NCBI GenBank assembly: GCA_018780145.1
Contig: JADMKA010000237.1
Coordinates: forward strand, 1 to 48,310
DNA length: 48,310 nucleotides
Direction: 5' to 3'
Origin: Vitreoscilla sp.
GTDB lineage: Bacteria > Pseudomonadota > Gammaproteobacteria > Burkholderiales > Burkholderiaceae_C
Program-made: the position numbers and the translations under genes
Part shown: piece after piece, positions 33,191 through 42,247 of the stretch
Position numbering within the stretch: position 1 is the stretch's first letter
Layout of the letters: every line of letters begins with the position of its first letter
The notes under the pieces: model-generated
Seen by the model: only the letters and a program-made list of their open reading frames with translations
The model's database searches: none
What the model was told of the DNA's origin: nothing

Positions 33191-34117
33191 ATGCCCCACC
33201 CGGTCGACTACCAGGCCGTGCTCGACCAGATCCATGGCGAGGTCCAGCCGCTGCTGGGCCGCGGCCGGGTGGCCAGCTACATCCCCGAACTGGCCAAGGT
33301 GCCCGGCAACCAGTTCGGCATGGCCGTGGTCACGCTGGACGGCAGCGTCCACAGCTGTGGGGATGCGCGCGAGGCGTTCTCGATCCAGTCGGTTTCCAAG
33401 CTGTTCGCGCTGACGCTGGCCTACCAGTGCGTGGGCGACGCCTTGTGGGAGCGGGTCGGGCGCGAGCCTTCGGGATCGGCCTTCAACTCGCTGGTGCAGC
33501 TGGAGTCCGAGCTGGGCAAGCCGCGCAACCCCTTCATCAACGCCGGCGCGCTGGTCGTCACCGACGTGTTGTGCACGCGCTTCGTGAACCCCGAGACGGC
33601 ACTCGTCGAATTTGTCCGGCGCTTGTCCGGCAACGCCACGCTGCAGTACGACGACCGGGTGGCCCGCAGCGAACTGGCCACCGGCTTTCGCAACCGGGCC
33701 ATGGCCCACTTCATGCGCAGCTTCGGCAACCTGGTGAACCCGGTCGACGACGTGATGGACGCCTACTGCCGGCACTGTGCCATCCGCATGGACGCGGTGG
33801 ATCTGGCCCGTGCGGTGGCCTTCCTCGCGCACGGCGGCGTCAACCCTTGGAGCGGGGAGGTCATCGTCGACGCCAGCTCGGCCAAGCGGCTGTCTGCACT
33901 GATGCTGACCTGTGGCACCTACGACGCCGCGGGCGATTTCGCCTACCGCGTGGGCATCCCGGCCAAGAGCGGCGTGGGCGGTGGCATCGTCGGCCACATC
34001 CCGGGCCGCTTGGGTGTGTGCGTCTGGTCGCCCGAGCTGGAACCCAGCGGCAACTCGCTGGCCGGCAGCGTGGCGCTGGAACGCTTCACCACACTGACCG
34101 GCCAATCGCTGTTCTAG
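33191..34117 (+). CDS. glsA: Glutaminase
   Basis: A 308-residue enzyme that hydrolyses glutamine to glutamate and ammonia. It has the beta-lactamase-like serine site in FSIQSVSKLFALTLA, the loop GREPSGSAFNSL, NPFINAGALV and PAKSGVGGGIVG near the end, all typical of the YbaS/YneH family. Domain length matches bacterial glutaminases. It shares its stop codon bases with the convergent acyl-CoA ligase gene: CTAG at 34114-34117 contains both stops. Confidence 0.93.
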   Translation: MPHPVDYQAVLDQIHGEVQPLLGRGRVASYIPELAKVPGNQFGMAVVTLDGSVHSCGDAREAFSIQSVSKLFALTLAYQCVGDALWERVGREPSGSAFNSLVQLESELGKPRNPFINAGALVVTDVLCTRFVNPETALVEFVRRLSGNATLQYDDRVARSELATGFRNRAMAHFMRSFGNLVNPVDDVMDAYCRHCAIRMDAVDLARAVAFLAHGGVNPWSGEVIVDASSAKRLSALMLTCGTYDAAGDFAYRVGIPAKSGVGGGIVGHIPGRLGVCVWSPELEPSGNSLAGSVALERFTTLTGQSLF

Positions 34118-35811
34118 GAGGCCTTGGCCTCGGCCTCCTGCAGCAGGCGCCACATGACCTTGCCGGATCCCGACTTGGGCAAGGTCTCCGCGAACTGCAC
34201 GATGCGAGGTGCCTTGTAGGCCGCCATGTGCTCATGGGCCCAGGCGATCACGTCCTGCTCGCTGACCGTTCCCTTCGCCTCGGCGCGCAGCACCACGATG
34301 GCCTTCACCGTCTCGCCGCGGTAGGCGTCCTTGGCAGCAATCACGCAGGCCTCGGCGACCGCCGGGTGGCCGTAGAGAAGCAGTTCGACCTCCGAAGGCC
34401 AGACCTTGTAGCCGCTGGCGTTGATCATGCGCTTCAGCCGGTCGGTCAGGAAGAAGTAGCCGTCCTCGTCCATGCGGCCCAGGTCACCGGTGCGGAAGTA
34501 GCGCCGGCCGTTCTTCTCGACGAAGGCCGCCGCGGTGGCCTCCGGGTGCTTCCAGTAGCCGAGGAAGACCATCGGCCCGCTGGTGATGATCTCGCCCGTC
34601 TGGCCGATGGACATCTCGTCCAGCGTCTCCGGATCCACCACCAGCGAGTCGGTGCCGAAGATCGGCATGCCCAGGCACTGCAGCTTGGCCCGCTCAGGCG
34701 GGTTGGCGTGGCTGGGTGCGGCCGTCTCGGTGAGCCCGTAGCCCTCGGCGAAGGCCAGGCCGAATTCGTCCAGCAGGCGCTGGGCCACGGCCTCGGGCAT
34801 GGCCGCGCCGCCGCCCGACAGGTACAGCAGGCTGGACAGGTCGAACTGCTTGTACTGCGGGCTGGCGAACAGGTCGATGATCATGGTCGGGATGCAGGTC
34901 CAGTGCGTCACCCGGTAGTGCGAGATCATCCGCCCGGCCAGCTCGCGGTCCCAGCGCGGCAGCAACACCATCGTCAGGCCAGCCATCACCGAGCCGATGA
35001 CGCCGTACATCATGCCGGTGATGTGGAACATCGGTACCACCGCCAGGCTGGTGGATTCGGCGCTGGCCTGGCCCCACAGTGCACCACCCACCGCATTGGG
35101 CAACAAGGTGCGATGGCTGTGCATGCAGCCCTTGGGCAGCCCGGTGGTGCCCGAGGTATAGGGCAGCAGCGCCAGGTCGTCGGGCCCTGCCTGCGGGGGG
35201 CCGGCGGGAACCGCACCGGCACCCAGCGCCTCCAGCCAGCGGGTGGCGCCATCGGGCAGCGGCGGGTCGGCGCGCAGCCAGGCCTCGACCGCCGGTGCAG
35301 GCCGCAGCTCGGCCGGGATGGCCTCAGGCAGCATGTCGGCATAACGTGTCACCAGCATGGCACGCAAGCGCTGCGCAGCTGGCAAGCGCCCATTGGCTTC
35401 GGCCACGATGGCGGCGCCGTCGGCGCCGCAGATCACCGCCTGGGTCTCGGGGTCGACGATGTAGTGCCCGAACTCGTCGACCCGGTTCATCGGATTGACG
35501 GGCACTACCACCGCGTCGGCCCGCATCACCGCGTAGAAGGCCACCAGGTACTGCGGGCAGTTCTGCATGAACAGAGCCACCCGGTCACCGCGCTTCACGC
35601 CCTGGCCCTGCAGCCAGCCGGCCAGCGACCCGGCCTGTGCCTTCAGATCGGCATAGGACAAGGCACGGCCGAAGAACCATGTCACGGGCTTGTGCGGATA
35701 GCGCGCCGCCGACACCTCCAGGTTGAACCACAGCGAGGTCTCGGGAACGACCAGGTCGCGCGGCAGGTGCCGAGGCCAGTGCTTCAGGTGGGGGCGGTCG
35801 TTGGGGATCAT
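34114..35811 (-). CDS. AMP-dependent acyl-CoA synthetase
   Basis: A 565-residue adenylate-forming ligase that activates a carboxylic acid to its CoA thioester. ATP-binding motif YTSGTTGLPKG, the GYGLTETAA motif and the C-terminal TGDLGRMDEDGYFFLTDRLKRMI are all intact. Overall pattern fits medium- or long-chain fatty acid-CoA ligases. The start is at ATG 35811; upstream reading is GC-rich artefact. With AlkB and the acyl-CoA dehydrogenase pair elsewhere in the window, it fits fatty-acid catabolism, but these genes are not in one operon. Substrate chain length is not determined. Confidence 0.92.
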   Translation of the reverse strand: MIPNDRPHLKHWPRHLPRDLVVPETSLWFNLEVSAARYPHKPVTWFFGRALSYADLKAQAGSLAGWLQGQGVKRGDRVALFMQNCPQYLVAFYAVMRADAVVVPVNPMNRVDEFGHYIVDPETQAVICGADGAAIVAEANGRLPAAQRLRAMLVTRYADMLPEAIPAELRPAPAVEAWLRADPPLPDGATRWLEALGAGAVPAGPPQAGPDDLALLPYTSGTTGLPKGCMHSHRTLLPNAVGGALWGQASAESTSLAVVPMFHITGMMYGVIGSVMAGLTMVLLPRWDRELAGRMISHYRVTHWTCIPTMIIDLFASPQYKQFDLSSLLYLSGGGAAMPEAVAQRLLDEFGLAFAEGYGLTETAAPSHANPPERAKLQCLGMPIFGTDSLVVDPETLDEMSIGQTGEIITSGPMVFLGYWKHPEATAAAFVEKNGRRYFRTGDLGRMDEDGYFFLTDRLKRMINASGYKVWPSEVELLLYGHPAVAEACVIAAKDAYRGETVKAIVVLRAEAKGTVSEQDVIAWAHEHMAAYKAPRIVQFAETLPKSGSGKVMWRLLQEAEAKAS

Positions 35812-35980
35812 GGCGATGCGCGACGGCAGGGGCTGCGGGTACAACGGTATAGCCGCTCGCCCCGTCGGCCGCCAGCGGGGCCACCCGGAGCTGCCCTGTC
35901 CCCGCCGCGACATGCCCTGGCAGCGTTTACATTCGGGGCAACGGGCCCGTTCGTGGTGCCGCACTCCTACCGGGAAACGC

Positions 35981-36472
35981 ATGCCGCTGCCCTGTGTCAT
36001 CGACATCGAGGCCTCCGGGTTCGGCCGGGGCAGCTACCCGATCGAGATCGGATTCGTGCTGGCGGATGGCCGGGCCATGTGCCGCCTGGTGCGGCCGGAC
36101 GAGGGGTGGACGCACTGGGATGGCGAGGCCGAACGCCTGCATGGGCTGACCCGCGATCTGATCGAGCGTCATGGGCAGCCCGCCGCAGTGGTGGCAGCCC
36201 TGCTGAACGACCACCTCCGCGGCGGCACGGTCTACTGCGACAACTGGGCGCACGACTACGCCTGGCTGGCCACACTCTACGAAGTGGCGGGCTGCAGCCC
36301 GAGCTTTCGCCTGCGCCACCTGCGCGAGTTGATGGACGACCGCCAGGCTTCGCTCTGGGACGGTGCCTGCGCCAACGCCCGTGCCCACCAGGGCAACAAC
36401 GGCCGCCACCGTGCCAGCCAGGACGCGCGCCTGCTGCAGCAGGCCTTCGCCAGCCTGTCGGGAGCGACCTAG
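35981..36472 (+). CDS. DEDDh-type 3'-5' exonuclease-like protein
   Basis: A 163-residue protein with the exonuclease fold. VIDIEASGFG carries the DxE motif, CDNWAHDYAWL the second-metal aspartate, and HRASQDA the HxxxxD motif, so the DEDDh set is complete. Related proteins trim RNA or DNA 3' ends. The ATG at 35981 is chosen because the upstream extension crosses a divergent promoter region. It precedes the sulfite-oxidase-fold gene by nine bases. Confidence 0.82.
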   Translation: MPLPCVIDIEASGFGRGSYPIEIGFVLADGRAMCRLVRPDEGWTHWDGEAERLHGLTRDLIERHGQPAAVVAALLNDHLRGGTVYCDNWAHDYAWLATLYEVAGCSPSFRLRHLRELMDDRQASLWDGACANARAHQGNNGRHRASQDARLLQQAFASLSGAT

Positions 36473-36481
36473 AATTCGCGG

Positions 36482-36994
36482 ATGACCTGGATCCCGCCTC
36501 GCCGCCGCACTATGCTGGCCGCCTTCTGCCTGGTGCCCTGGGTCCGCCCGGCCCGCGCCCTGGAGGCACCCCAGGGCAAGGTGGTGTTGACGATCCTGGG
36601 GCAGGTCAGCACCACCAACGCCCCCGGGCGCGCCGAGTTCGACATGGCCATGCTGGCCGCCTTGCCTCAACGCCAGCTGGTGACCCACACCCCGTGGCAC
36701 AAGGGCTTGCAGACCTTCACCGGGCCGTTGCTGCGCGACGTGCTCGCACAAGCCGGTGCGACCGGCCATCGCCTGGTTGCCATGGCCCTCAACGACTACC
36801 GCATCGAGTTGCCGCTGGATGACCTCCAGACCTTCGACGTGGTGCTGGCCCGGCTGCACAACGGCGAGCCGATGCGGGTGCGCGACATGGGCCCGCTGTT
36901 CATCGTCTATCCCTACGACAGCGACGAACGCCTGCGCAACGACCGCTACTACAGCCGCTCGGCCTGGCAGTTGCGCAGCCTGACGGTCCAGTGA
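36482..36994 (+). CDS. Exported sulfite-oxidase-fold protein lacking the Mo cysteine
   Basis: A 170-residue protein. Its N-terminus (basic, then hydrophobic, ending ARALEA) is a likely signal peptide. The rest resembles the molybdopterin-binding SUOX domain: strands with [11 protein letters not shown], the segment [14 protein letters not shown], the [16 protein letters not shown] strand and the [15 protein letters not shown] ending. True SUOX enzymes ligate molybdenum with a cysteine; here the only cysteine is in the signal peptide. It is therefore probably non-enzymatic. Its stop overlaps the GTG start of the hybrid kinase gene (GTGA), suggesting a periplasmic sensor partner. Confidence 0.8.
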   Translation: MTWIPPRRRTMLAAFCLVPWVRPARALEAPQGKVVLTILGQVSTTNAPGRAEFDMAMLAALPQRQLVTHTPWHKGLQTFTGPLLRDVLAQAGATGHRLVAMALNDYRIELPLDDLQTFDVVLARLHNGEPMRVRDMGPLFIVYPYDSDERLRNDRYYSRSAWQLRSLTVQ

Positions 36995-39291
36995 CGGCCG
37001 CCCCGGAACTGGCGCACGCCCCGCGGCAGGGCGCGTCTCGGCTGCTGTGGGGGGTGGGCGCGGCGTTGTTCGCGGTGCTGGTGGCCACCACCTGGCTGCA
37101 GTCGCGGCTGGACGGCCTGATCGGCCAGGCCACCGCGCTCGCCGACAACAACGTACCGTGGAACTACTTCCAGCTCGAGACCGAATTCCTCGCACTGCGC
37201 GATGGACTGCGACGCCATGCACTGGATCCGGATCCTGGGTTGCTCCAACAGGTGCGCGAACGCTACGAGGTGTTCGTCAGCCGCGTCGCGCTGGTCGACC
37301 CGCAGCGCGTCCAGCCGGTGCTGGCCGGGCATGCCAGCCACCAACCGACGCTGGATCGGCTGAAGGCCTTCGTGGCCCGGGCCGACCCCTTCTTGTCCGA
37401 GCAGGTTCACGGCGCGCTGCCGGAGCGCGATCGACGCGTGCTGCTGGCCGAGCTGGAGGCGCTCGTCGAGCCGGTGCACGGCATGTCGATGATGTCCAGC
37501 CAGGAAATGGTGGAACGTGCCGCGCAGCGTGACGCCGCCCTGCACGAGCATCAGCGCACCAGCCTCACCCTCACCCTGCTGCAGATGCTGGTGGCGCTCG
37601 CCTTCGTGGCGCTGCTGGTGCGCCAGATGCGCGCGGCCTCGCAGCGGCAGGCCGAGCTGGCCTCGCTGGCGGCGGGGCTGGAGGCGGCCCGCGCCTCGGC
37701 CGAGGTGGCCAACCAGTCCAAGGGCATCTTCCTGGCCAACATGAGCCACGAGCTGCGCACCCCGTTCAACGGCCTGCTGGGCATGCTCACACTGCTGGAC
37801 GACACCCCCCTCGACGCACAGCAGCACCGCTATGTGCGCACCGCGCGCGAGTCCACCGAGCACCTGCTGAGCCTGCTCAACGACATCCTCGACCTGTCCC
37901 GGCTGGAGAACGGCCGGCTCGCCCTGCGCCTCGCCCCGGTCGATCTGGTGCGCCTGCTGCAGGACACCGAGACGATGATGGCCCCCGCGGCGCACGCCAA
38001 GGGCCTGGCCCTGACACTGGAGATCCGGCCTGGCCTGCCACGCTGCGCCATGGCCGATGCCACCCGCCTGAAGCAGGTGCTTTTCAACCTGCTGTCCAAC
38101 GCCATCAAGTTCACCGAGGCCGGCAGCGTGCGCCTGGAGCTGTGCCGGGGCAGCGGCCTCGAACCCCAGGCTGCCGGCTGGTCCCAGCTCAGCTTTCGGG
38201 TGGCGGACACCGGCATCGGCATCGACGCCGCCACGCAGGGCCGGTTGTTCCAACGCTTCGTGCAGGGCGACGACAGCATCACGCGCGCCCATGGGGGCAC
38301 CGGGCTGGGCCTGGAGATCTCGCGCGGGCTGGCGCGCCTGATGGGCGGCGAGATCCGCATGCGCAGCGACCCGGGTACCGGCAGCGAGTTCAGCCTGGAA
38401 GTGCCGCTGCTGGTGCTGCCCGACGACGCCGCCGCGGCACCGCCAGAGCCCCCGGCCGCTGCGTCCGTGCCTGCCGGCCGGCCGCTCGACATCCTGGTGG
38501 CCGAGGACCACGTGGTGAACCGCGACTACATCGGCAGCCTTCTCGAGCGGGCCGGCCATCGCGTGCGATTCGCCGACAACGGTGCCACCGCCCTGGCCGA
38601 GGCAGAGCGGCAACTGCCTGACCTGATCCTGATGGACGTCCACATGCCGGTGCAGGACGGGCTCAGCGCCACCCGGGCGTTGCGGTCCCGGCCGGCACCG
38701 TTGGGCCAGGTGAAGGTGGTGGCAATCACAGCCGACGCCTACGACGCCACCCGCCTGCGCATGCGCGAAGCCGGCGTGGACGGCTACCTCATCAAACCTT
38801 TCCGATGGGAGGAGCTGAGCCAAGTGCTGGCACGCCACGGCGGCGGCCTGCCAGTCGGTGTGCCGGCCCACGCGGCACCAACCCCGCAGACCTCGCCACG
38901 GGCGGCCGAAGCACCTCTGCCGAAGCCCATCGCGCCAGGCGACATGAGCCGTCATCTCGATCTGGAGGGCATCGGCGAGTTGTGCGCCCTGCTTGGGGTG
39001 GCCGGTTACCGGCCCCTGGTGGCATCGTTCTTCGACGACTCCAGCGGCGCCGACGCGGCCCTGCGCGGTGCCCTCAACAACGCCGACCTCCGCGCCCTGC
39101 CCGCGCTGGCGCACCGCTGCCGCGGCGCCGCCGAGCTGCTGGGCCTGCGCGCCCTGGCCGGGTTGGCCGAACGCATCGAAAACGAGGCCGGGGCCTGGGA
39201 TGCGGCAACCTGCCGTCAGGCCCTGGCCGACTGGCAGCAGGCCTGGCGCCTGGCCGCGGCCCTGTGCAAGAAGATGGAGTACATCGACTGA
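36991..39291 (+). CDS. Hybrid sensor histidine kinase with REC and HPt domains
   Basis: A 766-residue signalling protein. A transmembrane helix at about residues 18-36 and another at about 190-215 enclose a periplasmic helical domain. Then come HisKA with H253 in NMSHELRTP, a HATPase_c domain with [10 protein letters not shown] and GTGLGLEI, a receiver domain with D549 in LILMDVHMP and K in YLIKP, and a C-terminal HPt domain with H708 in AHRCRG. All phosphorelay residues are present. The GTG start overlaps the stop of the sulfite-oxidase-fold gene. The output regulator is not adjacent. Confidence 0.93.
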   Translation: MTAAPELAHAPRQGASRLLWGVGAALFAVLVATTWLQSRLDGLIGQATALADNNVPWNYFQLETEFLALRDGLRRHALDPDPGLLQQVRERYEVFVSRVALVDPQRVQPVLAGHASHQPTLDRLKAFVARADPFLSEQVHGALPERDRRVLLAELEALVEPVHGMSMMSSQEMVERAAQRDAALHEHQRTSLTLTLLQMLVALAFVALLVRQMRAASQRQAELASLAAGLEAARASAEVANQSKGIFLANMSHELRTPFNGLLGMLTLLDDTPLDAQQHRYVRTARESTEHLLSLLNDILDLSRLENGRLALRLAPVDLVRLLQDTETMMAPAAHAKGLALTLEIRPGLPRCAMADATRLKQVLFNLLSNAIKFTEAGSVRLELCRGSGLEPQAAGWSQLSFRVADTGIGIDAATQGRLFQRFVQGDDSITRAHGGTGLGLEISRGLARLMGGEIRMRSDPGTGSEFSLEVPLLVLPDDAAAAPPEPPAAASVPAGRPLDILVAEDHVVNRDYIGSLLERAGHRVRFADNGATALAEAERQLPDLILMDVHMPVQDGLSATRALRSRPAPLGQVKVVAITADAYDATRLRMREAGVDGYLIKPFRWEELSQVLARHGGGLPVGVPAHAAPTPQTSPRAAEAPLPKPIAPGDMSRHLDLEGIGELCALLGVAGYRPLVASFFDDSSGADAALRGALNNADLRALPALAHRCRGAAELLGLRALAGLAERIENEAGAWDAATCRQALADWQQAWRLAAALCKKMEYID

Positions 39292-39308
39292 CCCCGGCCG
39301 TGCGTGGA

Positions 39309-39341
39309 GCACCCGGTGCCGGTACCCCCGGCACCGGGTGC
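39309..39341. repeat. Short repeat copy 5, a perfect palindrome
   Basis: GCACCCGGTGCCGG (39309-39322) and CCGGCACCGGGTGC (39328-39341) form a perfect 14-bp stem with a 5-base loop. It lies between the convergent hybrid-kinase and murB genes and consists of the stop-proximal arm of the larger repeats in both orientations. Read on the minus strand, TGGGGCACCCGG begins two bases after the murB stop. It can serve as a two-way terminator. Confidence 0.85.
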
Positions 39342-39347
39342 CCCACG

Positions 39348-40397
39348 TCAGACGATCACCGGCTCCGGCTCCAGGCGGATGCCGAAGCGGCCGTAGACGC
39401 TCTCCTGGATCGCCCGCGCCAGGGTCACCACCTCCGAGCCGATGGCGCCACCCCGGTTCACCAGCACCAGGGCCTGCCGGTCGTAGACCCCTGCCTGGCC
39501 GATGGCCTTGCCCTTCCAGCCACAGGCGTCGATCATCCAGCCCGCCGCCAGCTTGTAGCCGCCGTCGGGCATGGGGTAATGGACGATGTGCGGATCGCGG
39601 GTGATGATGTCGCGACACTGCTCCGCAGTGACCAGCGGGTTCTTGAAAAAGCTGCCGACGTTGCCGATCAGCGCCGGGTCGGGCAGCTTGGCGCGGCGGA
39701 TGGCGCAGACCCATTCGAAGATCGTCGCCGCGTCCGGGTGGTGGTTGCCGGTCTCGGCCATGCGCCGCTCCAGATCCAGGTAGCCCAGCACTGGCCGCCA
39801 CGGCCTGGGCAGGCGGAACCGCACACGGGTGATCACGCTCTTGCCGGCCAAGGCACCCTTGAAGAGGCTGTGGCGGTAGGCGAACTTGCATTGCAGGGCG
39901 TTCAGCGTGACCGTGCGGCCCGTCACCAGATCCACCGTGTCGAGCGACTCGAATCGGTCGGCCAGCTCCAGCCCGTAGGCCCCGATGTTCTGCACCGGCG
40001 CCGCGCCCACCGTGCCGGGGATCAGCGCCAGATTCTCCAGCCCGGGCCAGCCTTGCTCCAGGGTCCAGGCGACCAGGGCGTGCCAGTTCTCCCCGGCACC
40101 GGCCTCGACGATCCAGGCCGCATCGGTCTGCGCCACGAGACGGCGGCCGGGCACCTCGACCTTCAGCACCAGTTCGGGCATGTCGCGGGTGAGGATGACG
40201 TTGCTGCCGCCACCGAGCACGAACTTGGGCATCCGGCCCAGCTCGGGATGGGCCAGCACGCGCCGCACGTCGGCATCACTGCCGATGCGCACCAGGCGGC
40301 GCGCGGTGGCTGGCAGGCCGAAGCTGTTGTGCTGGCGCAAGGGGGCGTCGTGCTCCACGGGCAGAGGGGAGGCGCTGGCCGGCAAGGATTCATGCAT
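39348..40397 (-). CDS. murB: UDP-N-acetylenolpyruvoylglucosamine reductase
   Basis: A 349-residue FAD enzyme that makes UDP-N-acetylmuramate for peptidoglycan. It shows [11 protein letters not shown] and the FAD site, [21 protein letters not shown], the catalytic serine in NVGSFFKNP and the late glutamate region [25 protein letters not shown]. Length and motifs match the type I (E. coli-like) enzyme. The start is ATG 40397; upstream reading overlaps the yajQ promoter. It is divergent from yajQ, a common neighbourhood in Burkholderiales. Confidence 0.95.
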   Translation of the reverse strand: MHESLPASASPLPVEHDAPLRQHNSFGLPATARRLVRIGSDADVRRVLAHPELGRMPKFVLGGGSNVILTRDMPELVLKVEVPGRRLVAQTDAAWIVEAGAGENWHALVAWTLEQGWPGLENLALIPGTVGAAPVQNIGAYGLELADRFESLDTVDLVTGRTVTLNALQCKFAYRHSLFKGALAGKSVITRVRFRLPRPWRPVLGYLDLERRMAETGNHHPDAATIFEWVCAIRRAKLPDPALIGNVGSFFKNPLVTAEQCRDIITRDPHIVHYPMPDGGYKLAAGWMIDACGWKGKAIGQAGVYDRQALVLVNRGGAIGSEVVTLARAIQESVYGRFGIRLEPEPVIV

Positions 40398-40468
40398 GGC
40401 AGAATTTTGATCGATCCTGCGGTTGCGCCCGCATCCTTCGGATTCGCCGACCCACAATAGGCCCCATC

Positions 40469-40969
40469 ATGCCCAGCTTCGATACCGTCCTCGACCCCAA
40501 CCTGGTGGAACTGCGAAATGCCGTCGAACAGGCCAACAAGGAAATCGGCACCCGCTTCGATTTCAAGGGCTCCGACGCCCGCGTCGAGCTCAGCGACAAG
40601 GGCAAGGACAAGGCCCTCACGCTGTTCGCCGACAGCGACTTCCAGCTCAGCCAGGTGAAGGACGTGCTGCTGGCCAAGCTCAGCAAGCGCAACGTGGACG
40701 TGCGCTTCCTCGACCTGAGCGCCAAGCCTGAAAAGCTCGGCGGCGACAAGATGAAACTCGCGGTGCCGGTGAAGGCCGGCATCGACAGCGACACCGCCAA
40801 GAAGATCCAGACCCTGGTCAAGCAGAGCAAGATGAAGGTGCAGGCCGCCATCCAGGGCGATGCCGTGCGCATCACCGGAGCCAAGAAAGACGACCTGCAG
40901 GCGGCGATGGCCCTGCTGCGCAAGGAGGTGGCCGAGGTGCCGCTGTCCTTCAACAACTTCCGGGACTGA
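40469..40969 (+). CDS. yajQ: YajQ family nucleotide-binding protein
   Basis: A 166-residue protein starting [26 protein letters not shown], diagnostic of Yaj[47 protein letters not shown] is the other conserved segment. YajQ proteins bind RNA or nucleotides, and the Xanthomonas homolog is a c-di-GMP receptor that controls virulence genes. With a cyclase and a phosphodiesterase in this window such a role is possible. Repeat copy 6 starts two bases after the stop. Confidence 0.95.
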   Translation: MPSFDTVLDPNLVELRNAVEQANKEIGTRFDFKGSDARVELSDKGKDKALTLFADSDFQLSQVKDVLLAKLSKRNVDVRFLDLSAKPEKLGGDKMKLAVPVKAGIDSDTAKKIQTLVKQSKMKVQAAIQGDAVRITGAKKDDLQAAMALLRKEVAEVPLSFNNFRD

Positions 40970-40970
40970 A

Positions 40971-41053
40971 ATGGGGCACCCGGTGCCGGAGTACCGGCCC
41001 CACCCGCCGGGCGGGTGCTCAGCCGGCTTGGGAGCGGCCCGGCGCTCGGCTGA
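40971..41053 (+). repeat. Palindromic intergenic repeat, copy 6
   Basis: The cleanest copy: ATGGGGCACCCGGTGCCGG, then ACCCGCCGGGCGGGT, then CTCAGCCGG and a closing CGGCTGAGG. It is nearly the exact reverse complement of copy 1. It fills the gap between yajQ and the protease gene, whose ATG follows five bases after its end. Confidence 0.88.
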
Positions 41054-41057
41054 GGCC

Positions 41058-41729
41058 ATGGCATGGCCGCGCCGCCGCGCCTTGTCGTCGCTCGGCGCGC
41101 TGGCGCTCGGCCCCTGGGTGCATGGCCCGGCGGAGGCGCAGAGCGTGCTGCTGTCCGGCACCCTGGGCAACAGCAAGGGCATCCTGCTGATCGACGGCCA
41201 GATGCACACGGTGGCGGTGGGCGCCACGGTCAGGGGCGTCACGCTGCGCCGCCTGGGGGCGGACGAGGCCGTGGTGGAGATCGGCGGCAAGCCGCTGACC
41301 CTTCGCCTGGGTGCGTCGCCGGCCAGTGTGGGCAGCAGCACCGGGCCGGGCCAAGGTGGCGCCACGCAGATTGTGCTGCCCGTGGGCCCGGGCGGGCATT
41401 TCATGGCCCAAGGTGCCATCAATGGCAAGAGCGTGAACTTCATGGTCGACACCGGCGCCACCACCATTGCCATGAGCATGGCCGATGCGCAGCGCCTGGG
41501 CCTGAAGTTCGACGGCGGCCGCCGTGGCCTCGCCAACACCGCGGGCGGCAGCGTGCCGGTCTACGAAGTTCAACTCAACTCGGTGCGCGTCGGCGACGTC
41601 GAGGTCTACAACCTCAGTGCCGGCGTGCTGCAGGCCCAGATGCCCTTCATCCTGCTCGGCAACAACTTCCTGTCGCGCTTCAACATGCGCCGTGAAGGCG
41701 ACACCATGCGGCTCGACAAGAAGCCCTGA
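41058..41729 (+). CDS. Retropepsin-like aspartic protease (clan AA)
   Basis: A 223-residue protein. The first ~28 residues are signal-like (RRRALSSLGALALGPWVHG). A small N-terminal SH3-like strand region follows, then a single retropepsin domain with D131 in MVDTGATTIAMS and the flap-like IPGVSVE-type replacement VPVYEVQLNSV, ending ILLGNNFLSRF. One copy of the domain means it acts as a dimer, in the periplasm or membrane. The ATG at 41058 follows the repeat at once. The next gene is 11 bases downstream. Confidence 0.88.
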   Translation: MAWPRRRALSSLGALALGPWVHGPAEAQSVLLSGTLGNSKGILLIDGQMHTVAVGATVRGVTLRRLGADEAVVEIGGKPLTLRLGASPASVGSSTGPGQGGATQIVLPVGPGGHFMAQGAINGKSVNFMVDTGATTIAMSMADAQRLGLKFDGGRRGLANTAGGSVPVYEVQLNSVRVGDVEVYNLSAGVLQAQMPFILLGNNFLSRFNMRREGDTMRLDKKP

Positions 41730-41740
41730 AAGCCCCTCCC

Positions 41741-42163
41741 ATGCGAACCCCATTGCTTCATCTCCTCCTGCTGGCCTCCACTTCCGTGCTGGCCCAGGAG
41801 CCATCGGCCCTCCAGGCTTGCCGGGGCGTCACCGATGCCGCCAAGCGGCTGGCCTGCTACGACGCCCTGCCCGCTCCCGCGGCGCCCGCATCGGCCGCCG
41901 CCGCCAACTTCGGGCTGGAGGTCAAGGCCATGCAGGCCGCTCCCGGCGAGGTGACCAGCCGGATCGAGGGCCGGTTCGACGGCTGGGGCCCGAAGTCGTT
42001 GATCCGCCTGGCGAACGGCCAGCTCTGGCAGATCGCCGATGACAGCGATGCCGTCCTCAACCTGAGCAATCCGCAGGTGACCATCCGGCGCGGCGCGCTC
42101 GGCGGGTTTCGCATGGAGCTCGACGGCACCAACCGCACGGCACGGGTCAAACGGCTGCAGTAG
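41741..42163 (+). CDS. Small exported protein of unknown function
   Basis: A 140-residue protein with a clear signal peptide (cleavage after VLAQ, near residue 19). The segment CRGVTDAAKRLACYDALP resembles the CxxxxDxxxRLxCYD motif seen in several small periplasmic proteins, including some associated with type VI secretion (TagO/VasI-like), but no other T6SS gene is present. A compact beta-rich domain follows (SRIEGRFDGWGPKSLIRLANGQLWQI). It is probably cotranscribed with the protease gene. Confidence 0.75.
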   Translation: MRTPLLHLLLLASTSVLAQEPSALQACRGVTDAAKRLACYDALPAPAAPASAAAANFGLEVKAMQAAPGEVTSRIEGRFDGWGPKSLIRLANGQLWQIADDSDAVLNLSNPQVTIRRGALGGFRMELDGTNRTARVKRLQ

Positions 42164-42174
42164 CAACCCGGGGT

Positions 42175-42192
42175 TTGTCGCAGCCGCGACAA
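42175..42192. promoter_or_regulatory. Perfect inverted repeat before the acyl-CoA dehydrogenase genes
   Basis: TTGTCGC (42175-42181) and GCGACAA (42186-42192) form a perfect 7-bp inverted repeat with loop AGCC. It begins 12 bases after the upstream stop codon, so it may be a terminator, or an operator for the downstream operon. Confidence 0.4.
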
Positions 42193-42201
42193 GCGAGAAT
42201 C

Positions 42202-42213
42202 GAACGGTCGTGC
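42202..42213 (+). promoter_or_regulatory. TetR-type operator-like palindrome
   Basis: GAACGGTCGTGC is an imperfect palindrome (GAACG-GT-CGTGC, four of five pairs) directly followed by TAAAAC, a possible -10 box. Sites of this shape precede fatty-acid and acyl-CoA genes controlled by TetR-family repressors in proteobacteria. No regulator gene is adjacent. Confidence 0.35.
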
Positions 42214-42247
42214 TAAAACACGCCCAGACCACCGGAGACCGCTCGCC

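Noticed and set aside
33427-36822. Plus-strand frame of 1131 codons over glutaminase, ligase and exonuclease
   Set aside because: It is out of frame with glutaminase and the exonuclease and antisense to the acyl-CoA ligase; no recognisable domain.
36949-39891. Minus-strand frame of 980 codons opposite the hybrid kinase
   Set aside because: Antisense to a kinase with complete motifs; the product is low-complexity.
40163-41539. Minus-strand frame running through repeat copy 6
   Set aside because: It joins pieces antisense to yajQ and the protease through the palindromic repeat and has no protein-like character.
41741-42163. A type VI secretion component
   Set aside because: Only a short RLACYD-like motif is shared; no other secretion-system gene is in the window.
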